Below are positions 28,983 to 35,578 of a stretch of 64,000 nt of DNA, piece after piece. The notes under the pieces are model-generated. The model searched no databases and was not told where the DNA came from. It saw nothing but the letters and a program-made list of their open reading frames with translations. Made by a program: the position numbers and the translations under genes. Source of the DNA: Rhodococcus rhodochrous (GTDB lineage Bacteria > Actinomycetota > Actinomycetes > Mycobacteriales > Mycobacteriaceae); assembly GCF_014854695.1 (NCBI RefSeq), contig NZ_CP027557.1:1674001-1738000 (forward strand). Reading direction: 5' to 3'. The stretch's first letter is position 1, and every line of letters begins with the position of its first letter.

Positions 28983-29798
28983 ATGACCCTTACATTCAAC
29001 GGTGCCGTCGTCGTGACCGATGCTGCGGAAGAGACCTCGCCACTGGATCTCGTCGCCGCCGAGACGGTACTCGAGCAATCACCCCCATCCACCGGATCCG
29101 ATTCGGGAGTGATCGATCGGACCTTGTCCGGCGTAGAGGTGCTCACCGACTATGCGGGAACCCCACAACCCCTGGGCACCACACTGGAAGAGCTGCTGCG
29201 CCGGCAATTGCCGGACGCCGCGGAAGCGACCTTCGGTCCGGCAGAGCAAGGCCAGCCGTCTCCCGAGTCCGTGATCGGGACGGACGACCGGGTCCGGATC
29301 GTCGACACTGCGGTGTACCCCTGGCGGGTCCACGCGTCACTGCTGATCCAGATGGCGGACGGGTCTTTCGCTTCCGGCACGGGATTCTTCATCGGTCCGC
29401 GTACCGTCATCACGGCCGGCCATTGCGTCTTCGTTCAGGGCACCGGCCCCAGTCGCGGGTGGGTACGGTCGGTGACGGTGATGCCGGGACGGAACGGCAC
29501 GTCTCTGCCTTACGGTTCGGTTGTCGTTGGTGCAGCAGTGATCCGAGGAGTTGTCCAGTCTGCTGGTGTCCCGGTCCCGTTCGCCCGCGTGATGGTGGAG
29601 ATGGGACCGGGGCCGATGCCCGACATCGCCATCCTTTCCGGCGCCGACGGGCAATTCGCCGTCGACACACCTTATCGAGGGCCGTATGCACTGATGATCT
29701 ACGCGGATGAGTACCGACCGGCGCATCTCACTGCGGACGTGTCGAACCCTGAGGACTCGGTGGAAGTGGCGGTGGAACTTCGCCCCGACTCGCTCTGA
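28983..29798 (+). CDS. V8-protease-like N-terminal half fused to a transthyretin-like domain
   Basis: 271 aa; AAGGAAG precedes the ATG. Residues about 100-180 resemble glutamyl endopeptidase/V8 proteases (DDRVRIVDTAVYPWRVHASL, SGTGFFIGPRTVITAGHCVF, SVTVMPGRNGT), with the catalytic His in TAGHC. The expected Asp and GxSG serine regions are absent; instead, from about residue 190, the chain reads as a carboxypeptidase-regulatory/transthyretin-like beta-sandwich (IRGVVQSAGVPVPFARVMV, DGQFAVDTPYRGPYALMI). It is therefore probably not an active protease on its own. No signal peptide. It is divergent from the trypsin/NucA operon and has regulon site B upstream. Confidence 0.75.
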   Translation: MTLTFNGAVVVTDAAEETSPLDLVAAETVLEQSPPSTGSDSGVIDRTLSGVEVLTDYAGTPQPLGTTLEELLRRQLPDAAEATFGPAEQGQPSPESVIGTDDRVRIVDTAVYPWRVHASLLIQMADGSFASGTGFFIGPRTVITAGHCVFVQGTGPSRGWVRSVTVMPGRNGTSLPYGSVVVGAAVIRGVVQSAGVPVPFARVMVEMGPGPMPDIAILSGADGQFAVDTPYRGPYALMIYADEYRPAHLTADVSNPEDSVEVAVELRPDSL

Positions 29799-29873
29799 GA
29801 TCCGGATGGCCCCCGCATATGCATCGTGCGATGGAAGTGCACTCTCCCTGTTCCGAATGAGGGCGACGACATT

Positions 29874-29891
29874 CGCGTAGCGCACTACTCG
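29874..29891 (+). promoter_or_regulatory. Regulon site C
   Basis: CGCGTA-GCGCAC-TACTCG followed by TGCC. It is 71-88 bases before the DUF2235 gene start. Confidence 0.65.
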
Positions 29892-29961
29892 TGCCTGTCG
29901 CACCCTGCCGCGTGACGATCGTTGCACCAGCTTCGAACCGATGCGGCAAGGACGAATCGAC

Positions 29962-30987
29962 ATGCCGAAGAACATCATCTATTGCGCTGACGGAACCTGG
30001 AACTCGGGGAAGCGGACGAACACGAACGTGCACCGTTTCCACGAAGCGCTCGCGTCGACCCCCACCCAGGTCAAGATCTACGACCCCGGAGTGGGTACGG
30101 AAGGGAACCTGCTCTCGCGCTTGCGGGGCGGCGCCTTCGGGCGGGGCCTCATCGAGAACGTACGGGAAGGTTACGGACGTATCGCCGACGTCTTCGAGGA
30201 AGGCGACCGTCTCTTCCTCATCGGCTTCAGCCGCGGCGCGTACACCGCGCGGAGCCTCGGCGGAATGATCGCCTACTGCGGTCTGCCGTCCCGCCGACCC
30301 ACCGGTCGCCTCGTCGAGCAGGCTTTCCGCGCCTACCGCAACCGGACACCCGAAGACAAGAAGTGGGTCGGACCTTCCGGCGGAACCCGCATGGTCGACG
30401 GGCACATCGAGATGATCGGCGTGTGGGACACGGTCGGAACACTCGGAATCCCGGGCGCACTCTTCGGCCGGCTCGACCAGAAGGACTACGGCTTCCTGGA
30501 CACCCGGCTCCATCGGGACGTCAAGGCCGGCTACCACGCGCTGTCACTCGACGAGCGGCGTCGACAGTTCCCGCCGACCCTCTGGGAAGGTCCAGCGGCG
30601 GACGGGCAGACCATCGAACAGGTCTGGTTTGCGGGAGTGCACTGCGACGTCGGAGGTGGCTTCCCGACGACCTCGCTGGCCGACATCAGCCTGGCATGGA
30701 TGTTGTCGAACGCAGAGAGGCACGGTGTCGAGATCGATCCGGTTGTCGCGTCGACCTATCCCGCGCTCCTGCTGGACTGCACTGCGGCACTCGGTCCGGT
30801 CAACGAGTCGTGGAATCCACTGTGGGGCTTTCCTCGTCGCCGAACGGTCGGGAGCGACGCGCGCGTGGCCGACTCGGTGGTCTTCCGGGTGACCATGAAC
30901 TCCCGATACTCACCTCCGCTGACCATGGACAACAATCCGCGGCGACTGTCGGCGTCGTACCGGCTCGCCTCGGTGGTTCGCATCTAA
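29962..30987 (+). CDS. DUF2235 (Tle1-like) alpha/beta hydrolase
   Basis: 341 aa from the ATG of MPKNIIYCADGTWNSG, with AAGGAC upstream. The N-terminal CADGTWN, the nucleophile elbow GFSRGAY, the VWDTVGTLG strand and the HCDVGGG segment are the signature of PF09994, the domain of T6SS Tle1 phospholipases and related proteins. Ser in GFSRG, Asp in VWDTV and the late His in VHCDVGG are plausible catalytic residues. No signal peptide or membrane segment. It carries its own upstream regulon site (C), so it is likely expressed with the neighbouring protease genes. Phospholipase activity is inferred from the family. Confidence 0.85.
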   Translation: MPKNIIYCADGTWNSGKRTNTNVHRFHEALASTPTQVKIYDPGVGTEGNLLSRLRGGAFGRGLIENVREGYGRIADVFEEGDRLFLIGFSRGAYTARSLGGMIAYCGLPSRRPTGRLVEQAFRAYRNRTPEDKKWVGPSGGTRMVDGHIEMIGVWDTVGTLGIPGALFGRLDQKDYGFLDTRLHRDVKAGYHALSLDERRRQFPPTLWEGPAADGQTIEQVWFAGVHCDVGGGFPTTSLADISLAWMLSNAERHGVEIDPVVASTYPALLLDCTAALGPVNESWNPLWGFPRRRTVGSDARVADSVVFRVTMNSRYSPPLTMDNNPRRLSASYRLASVVRI

Positions 30988-31066
30988 CCGGTCTCCGCCG
31001 GCATCGATATCGACGACGGGAAACTCGGTGTTCACACGAGTCTGGCGCGATCGAACCCGCGAGGCG

Positions 31067-31084
31067 CGAGTAGTGGTGTACTCG
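31067..31084. promoter_or_regulatory. Regulon site D (perfect palindromic arms)
   Basis: CGAGTA-GTGGTG-TACTCG, perfect 6-base arms. A further perfect 12-base palindrome, CTCGAATTCGAG, overlaps its right end (31081-31092). It lies between the DUF2235 and glyoxalase genes; the stem-loop at 31107-31157 lies between it and the glyoxalase start. Confidence 0.6.
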
Positions 31085-31106
31085 AATTCGAGATGGCCCA
31101 TCGCCC

Positions 31107-31157
31107 CGATTCGGGTGGAGTCAGCCCCGCTGAGTGGGGTCTGACCCACCAAGATCG
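31107..31157. repeat. Dispersed palindrome family I, copy 1
   Basis: Imperfect stem-loop with GGTGG, TCAG and CCCC pairing to GGGG, CTGA and CCACC around GCTGAGT. Closely related copies are at 31701, 43695 and 45266. Here it is 120 bases past the DUF2235 stop and ends about 18 bases before the glyoxalase start, so it could terminate the former or sit in the leader of the latter. Confidence 0.7.
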
Positions 31158-31174
31158 TCGAAGGAGTGAACCGC

Positions 31175-31540
31175 ATGCGTCCGACCGGCATCACCACGAA
31201 TATCAACGTCCCGGACATCGGGGAGGCGCGGAGTTTCTACGCGGACTATCTGGGGCTGAGCGTCGAAGAGATGAACCTCGGGTGGGTCGCGCGGTTCACC
31301 ACTCCCGATGGTCGTGCCGTCGTCCAGTTGGTCAGCGGCGACGAGTCAGCTCCCGTGGACTCGGCGATCTCCGTCCACGTCGGCGACGAGGTGGAGGCGG
31401 CCTACGAGGAAGCGCAGCGTCGGGGGTTCGAGATCGTGTATCCGCTGACGACGGAGCCGTGGGGAGTGCGGCGGTTCTTCGTGCGCGCACCGGACGGCAC
31501 GGTCGTCAATATCGTCAGCCACTCCGACGACCCGCGGTAA
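31175..31540 (+). CDS. Glyoxalase/VOC superfamily protein
   Basis: 121 aa. The ATG is preferred over a GTG nine bases upstream because AAGGAG is eight bases before it and overlaps the GTG. The VOC fold is visible: NINVPDIGEARSFYADYLGLSVEE, then DGRAVVQLVS, a linker with AISVHVGDEVEAAYEEAQRRG and the closing WGVRRFFVRAPDGTVVNIVSH. His in SVHV and Glu-like positions may bind metal. Possible roles are resistance or dioxygenase-like chemistry; no substrate can be named. Two stem-loops separate it from the convergent LuxR gene. Confidence 0.82.
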   Translation: MRPTGITTNINVPDIGEARSFYADYLGLSVEEMNLGWVARFTTPDGRAVVQLVSGDESAPVDSAISVHVGDEVEAAYEEAQRRGFEIVYPLTTEPWGVRRFFVRAPDGTVVNIVSHSDDPR

Positions 31541-31560
31541 GGGGACGAGGACGCCGTTCC

Positions 31561-31607
31561 GATCCGGTGTTCTCGACGGCGTATATATCGGTCGAGAACA
31601 CCAGATC
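31561..31607. terminator. Dispersed palindrome family II, copy 1 (terminator)
   Basis: GGTGTTCTCGAC and GTCGAGAACACC are perfect 12-base arms around a 13-base loop, extended by GATC/GATC after one mismatch. It is 21 bases after the glyoxalase stop. A second copy of the same stem is at 46247. Confidence 0.75.
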
Positions 31608-31700
31608 GTCCGGCTCGTCGCGCCGTCGCGTGCGGAGGCGAGGAAGTACCCAGTCCTGTAGTACGTCGGCATACATCTGGCGCATCGTCTGGTGCGGACA

Positions 31701-31753
31701 CTGATTTGTGTGGGTTCGACCCCGGAAAGCGGGGGCAGATCCACATTAATCAG
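31701..31753. terminator. Dispersed palindrome family I, copy 2 (end of LuxR gene)
   Basis: CTGATTTGTGTGG pairs with CCACATTAATCAG (11 of 13) and an inner CCCCG/CGGGG stem. It overlaps the stop codon region of the leftward LuxR/HD-GYP gene, as copy 3 overlaps the stop of the CynX-type gene. Confidence 0.7.
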
Positions 31754-33294
31754 CTCAGGCCGAGGTCGATGGCGGCGAGCCCTGCCTGCGTGCGGTTGTG
31801 GACGTCGAGCTTGGTGTACACGTGCTCGACGTGGTTGCGGGTCGTCTTGTGCGCGATGCCCAGCTCGTCGGCGATCTGCCGGTTCGAATAGCCCAGAGCG
31901 ACGAGTCTGAGGATCTCCACCTCGCGACCCGTCAGTCCCGCAGGCCAGGGCGCGCGTCGCTTCGTCGGGTGCCCGGCCGCGAGCAGTACGGCCTCGACCG
32001 CTTCGGTGTCGAGTCGACCGGCCTGCGCATCGTGGCACATCCGGGCCGCCGCGGCCTCCGCCGTCAATGCTTTGCGGTGCGGTCTAGCTTCTCGTAGCCG
32101 CTGGTAGGACTCCGCGGCGGCGAGGATCCGCGCCGTCACGCCCAGGTCGGCAGCTCGGAGTCCGCCGGGATATCCGGAGCCGTCGAGCCGCTCGCGGTGC
32201 GTCACTGCGACGGCGACGACGGGTTCCAACCCTCCGACGCGGCTGAGGATCCGTCCGGTCAGATACGGATACAAGCGGACCCGCTCCCATTCCGCGGTGG
32301 TGAGCGGACCGACCTTCTCCCAGATCTGATTGGGCACACCCATCCGTCCCAGTCCGTGCACGAGACCCGCGCGGTAGAGGAGTTCGACCTCGGCGACCGG
32401 AAGTCCGCGATGCCGGCCCGCGGCCGCCGCCAGATCCGCCACGCGTCTCGAATGCCCCAACAGGTAAGGACATTTCAGGTCGACGAAATCCGCCATTGCG
32501 CGCAGCATCTCGTCCAGTTCGGGTCTGCTCAGGATGTAGTCACGATCGGACGCCTGGGCGAGCGCCGCCGACCATGCGTCATGTTCGAGGACACCCGCCG
32601 TGATGGCGTCGACGTCGTCGACGAACACCTGCACCACACGAGGACCGAACTGGGTTCCGCTTCGCGCACGAGCGACAGCGACCGCCTGCGCTGGCCCACC
32701 GAGACGCACATAGACCTCGGCGACGTCGGCCAGCTGCACGATCTGCATCTCGACGGGAATCTCATCACCGCGAACGCCCGTGGGTAGCCCCGCGCCGTCC
32801 CAGCGCTCGAAGGTGAAGGTCAGCATCCCGCTCACCCGAGGGTCCAGCCCGACGCGATCGGAGAGAACACTCGCGGACCCGCAGTGGGACCGGATGAGCT
32901 CGGACACCTGCCGGCGCGCCGTGAACAAGAAGGACGTGGCGTGGAGGAAGCGCTCCGCGTACGGCAGTCCCCGCCCACTGTGGCCCATCAGCATGCGGAA
33001 GAAGGGGAGTCCCGTCATGTCCACCGCGTACGTGTCCGCGCGGAACGCGATGTCGTCGCCGAACATCCGTGCCAGTTCATGGGAGTCCGCGTGGCACCCG
33101 ATCCAGGCCACCAGGTTGGCGTAGAAGACGACGTCCCGCTGGTCGCCGCTCAGCCCCATCCGGTCGGCGATGCGCGTGGCGATCACTGCGGAACGCAGCA
33201 TGTGCTCCATCGGCTGACCGAGACCCAGATCGATAGCGAGGGACAACGCGGCGACCAGTTCCGCCCGTCGCGGACCGTCACCCGTGGACGTCAT
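31750..33294 (-). CDS. LuxR-type regulator with degenerate HD-GYP domains
   Basis: 514 aa from MTSTGDGPRRAEL. The C-terminal LuxR HTH is clear: LTGREVEILRLVALGYSNRQ, IADELGIAHKTTRNHVEHVY. The preceding region is HD-GYP-like (LGHSRRVADLAAAAGRHRG to HRERLDGSGYPGGL), but the metal-binding HD is replaced by His-Gly (LVHGLGRMGVP), so c-di-GMP phosphodiesterase activity is unlikely. A second, weaker HD-like half covers residues 20-200. It is next to the hydrolase genes bearing CGNGTA-N6-TACTCG sites and is a candidate regulator of them, though no direct evidence links them. Divergent from the gene at 33404. Confidence 0.85.
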   Translation of the reverse strand: MTSTGDGPRRAELVAALSLAIDLGLGQPMEHMLRSAVIATRIADRMGLSGDQRDVVFYANLVAWIGCHADSHELARMFGDDIAFRADTYAVDMTGLPFFRMLMGHSGRGLPYAERFLHATSFLFTARRQVSELIRSHCGSASVLSDRVGLDPRVSGMLTFTFERWDGAGLPTGVRGDEIPVEMQIVQLADVAEVYVRLGGPAQAVAVARARSGTQFGPRVVQVFVDDVDAITAGVLEHDAWSAALAQASDRDYILSRPELDEMLRAMADFVDLKCPYLLGHSRRVADLAAAAGRHRGLPVAEVELLYRAGLVHGLGRMGVPNQIWEKVGPLTTAEWERVRLYPYLTGRILSRVGGLEPVVAVAVTHRERLDGSGYPGGLRAADLGVTARILAAAESYQRLREARPHRKALTAEAAAARMCHDAQAGRLDTEAVEAVLLAAGHPTKRRAPWPAGLTGREVEILRLVALGYSNRQIADELGIAHKTTRNHVEHVYTKLDVHNRTQAGLAAIDLGLS

Positions 33295-33330
33295 GGAATC
33301 AGTGTCCTCGCACGATGCCCGGTCCGAAAG

Positions 33331-33348
33331 ATGAGGCAGCGGCCTCAT
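33331..33348. promoter_or_regulatory. Operator-like palindrome between divergent genes
   Basis: ATGAGGC-AGCG-GCCTCAT, perfect 7-base arms and 4-base spacer, in the 109-base gap between the LuxR/HD-GYP gene and the gene at 33404. It could be an autoregulatory site. Confidence 0.5.
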
Positions 33349-33403
33349 GACGTGCGGACGCGGCGAGCACAGGATCGAAGTACCCGCAATCGAGGAGGAC
33401 GAC

Positions 33404-34141
33404 ATGACCATCACCCCGCACGAAGCCGCCCAGCAGTCCTGCGAACTGCCCCGGGTTTCCGGAGAGCGTTTCGCCGGCTACGCCGTGATCGGCGCGCCGT
33501 TTGCAAGCGGCCACTATCTCGCGCTGCGCAGATTCCCGATCAACAGCATCGGCGACGGCTTCACGTCCGTGTGGCACCGCAACCCGGTCGGCACGTGGAC
33601 TGTCTACAGCGACGTGCCCGCCGAGCTGAGCTGCCCGCGCTATCTCGGTCGCGCGCTGAGCCGTACCGAGCAGACCGACGTGCGCGCCGAGTGGACCGGA
33701 CCGGCCGACCTGCACGTGACGGTCGGTGGCGAACTGGAGTGGGATCTCCGGATGACGACGTCGCCGGCGACCACCCTCATGAACGCGGCGGGCAGTCTGA
33801 TGCCCGACGCCCTCTGGCGCAGCCCGACGGTGCTGGCTGCGATGGGTCGCGTCGCCGGACCGGTGCTCGGCGCCGGCCGGATGCGGCTCGGTGGGCACCT
33901 GCCGAACGGGCAGTGGTTCCGGGCCAACCCGCGGCAGCTGTGGGCCGCGCACACCGAGCGCGCTGTCGTCGGTGGAGTGGATCTCGGGCCGGAAGGTCCA
34001 CTGACCCAGCAGGACCGCTTGGGTGACTTCCGGCTCCCGCAGCGCGGGCTGTTCGCGACGGTGCAGGTCTGGCTCGAACCGTTCGACGCTCGGCGTCACT
34101 TCCCGGCACGTCCCGACACGGTGTATGCGGACGGCGAGTGA
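33404..34141 (+). CDS. Conserved hypothetical protein, lipocalin-like composition
   Basis: 245 aa; GAGGACGAC precedes the ATG of MTITPHEAAQQ. No signal peptide or membrane segment. The middle alternates short beta-strand-like stretches (GYAVIGAPFASGHYLALRRF, TWTVYSDVPAELSCPRYLGRAL, DLHVTVGGELEWDLRMT), which would fit a beta-barrel resembling AttH/hydroxyneurosporene synthase-like lipid-binding proteins, but this was judged from pattern only. It is divergent from the LuxR/HD-GYP regulator, with a palindrome between them, so it may be a target of that regulator. Function unknown. Confidence 0.7.
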   Translation: MTITPHEAAQQSCELPRVSGERFAGYAVIGAPFASGHYLALRRFPINSIGDGFTSVWHRNPVGTWTVYSDVPAELSCPRYLGRALSRTEQTDVRAEWTGPADLHVTVGGELEWDLRMTTSPATTLMNAAGSLMPDALWRSPTVLAAMGRVAGPVLGAGRMRLGGHLPNGQWFRANPRQLWAAHTERAVVGGVDLGPEGPLTQQDRLGDFRLPQRGLFATVQVWLEPFDARRHFPARPDTVYADGE

Positions 34142-34345
34142 TCGGTGGGTGTTCCCGGGGGTAACAGTCTCTGGGACGGGAGTGTCACAAGGTTTCGTTC
34201 GAAAGTCGAGGCAACTCTTGCGCAAATGACACACAATGGATTTCGGTAACGAGTCGTCAAGTGGGAAAGGCAATTCAAGGTCAAATCACCCGCCCGCTCC
34301 GGTCTGCTGACACTTGCGGGAGGCCTGGCGTTTTCGGGATGTGCG

Positions 34346-35578
34346 ATGATCGAAGCAGTCTTGGGAATCCATGCGAGAGACTACGAGCCCGTCGAGGTTC
34401 GATCCGGACCGCCCACGCGAACGGACGACGACGCGGGGGGCGGCGTAGAACTCGGAAGACTGCTTGCCGTAGCGACTTTGACTCCTGCGCAGGCCGCGCT
34501 GCTCGTCACGGATGCGGTCGATCAACTCGAACTCGCGCACACCCGGGGCCGCTATCCGATCCGCCTCCGAGGCGACGCAGTGATGGTGTCCGAGGGCGGT
34601 CAGCTCACCATCGATTGTGTCAAGAACGCACGATCCTGGGGCGAGGTGCGCGACGCGACGGTGGGTCTTCTTCGCCGAATCGTGACGAACTGCCGCAGCG
34701 AAGCGCTCGAAGAGAGGATGGACGCGGCGATCGCCGAGTCGTCGGATCTCGTCGGTCTGGCGAGACGCGTTCGTTATGCTGCTGCAACCGAATTCGACGA
34801 AACGGAGGTCGAAAGGAAACGATCGCAGATCGCCGCGCTCGTCTCGGTGGTGAAGGGAACTGTTCGTCCGGTGGACGGTACGGCGGAGTGGACGAACGTG
34901 CCGCGCCTGACGGAAGAGAGGACCTTCGTCCCGAATCGTCGTCGCCCGCCGGCGGGAAAGGTGTGGCATCGCAAGAAGCGACGGCTGCCGCGACGCCGGA
35001 CCGTCATGGCGCTGCTCGCGATCATCGCGCTCGTCGGGCTGGTGTGGGTGGCCCCCGCGGCGTGGTCGGAACTGAATCGGGGCTGGCACACACTTCTCGA
35101 CCCGGTGGAGTCGTCGATGGACGACCGGATCGATCCGGTGTCTCCACCGCCACCGGTGCCCGACGTCGCACCGGGAGCGCCCGTGCCGGGGCCCGTCGGC
35201 ACCGGTCTTCCCGGAAGCGCCGGACCGATCACGCGGGTCGCCGCGAGCTTCGCGAACGGTCCGTGCGAGCCGGGAGAATCGTGCACCGTCCGCGTCGACG
35301 TCGGGCTCGACCCCGCGGCGAATATCGGTGCGGTCACATGGAATCTGACCGTCTACGACCGATGTACGGGCGTGACACTGCCGGGCGGGGAGGTCACTGT
35401 GCCGGTGCCACCGGGAGGCCCGGAGGCCTACGGCATCGGCAGCGTCGACCTGCCGCCCGGGTCGGCACTCGCCGTCGCCGCGGTCACCACCGTCCCTGCA
35501 GCGGCCGCGTCCGAGCCGTTGTACGTTCCCGCCGAGAATGCCGCCTGCGTGCCCGGGGGCTCTCGTGACGGCGGATAG
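34346..35578 (+). CDS. Single-pass membrane protein with a pseudokinase-like cytoplasmic part
   Basis: 410 aa. Residues 1-215 look cytoplasmic; LLVTDAVDQLELAHTRGRYPIRLRGDAVMV and GGQLTIDC recall the catalytic-loop region of Ser/Thr kinases but lack the HxD/DFG residues, so a pseudokinase is possible. A basic stretch (HRKKRRLPRRRT) precedes one membrane segment (MALLAIIALVGLVWVAPAAW), then a Pro-rich linker and a roughly 130-residue outer domain with two Cys pairs. The 3' end overlaps the SEDS-PBP gene by 14 bases, indicating translational coupling. A regulatory subunit for wall synthesis is inferred. Open codons upstream resemble a lipoprotein signal but have no start codon. Confidence 0.7.
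   Translation: MIEAVLGIHARDYEPVEVRSGPPTRTDDDAGGGVELGRLLAVATLTPAQAALLVTDAVDQLELAHTRGRYPIRLRGDAVMVSEGGQLTIDCVKNARSWGEVRDATVGLLRRIVTNCRSEALEERMDAAIAESSDLVGLARRVRYAAATEFDETEVERKRSQIAALVSVVKGTVRPVDGTAEWTNVPRLTEERTFVPNRRRPPAGKVWHRKKRRLPRRRTVMALLAIIALVGLVWVAPAAWSELNRGWHTLLDPVESSMDDRIDPVSPPPPVPDVAPGAPVPGPVGTGLPGSAGPITRVAASFANGPCEPGESCTVRVDVGLDPAANIGAVTWNLTVYDRCTGVTLPGGEVTVPVPPGGPEAYGIGSVDLPPGSALAVAAVTTVPAAAASEPLYVPAENAACVPGGSRDGG

Noticed and set aside
33381-33386. TACCCG half-site near the gene at 33404 as a fifth regulon site
   Set aside because: The partner arm is missing and the distance to the start is unlike the other four sites.
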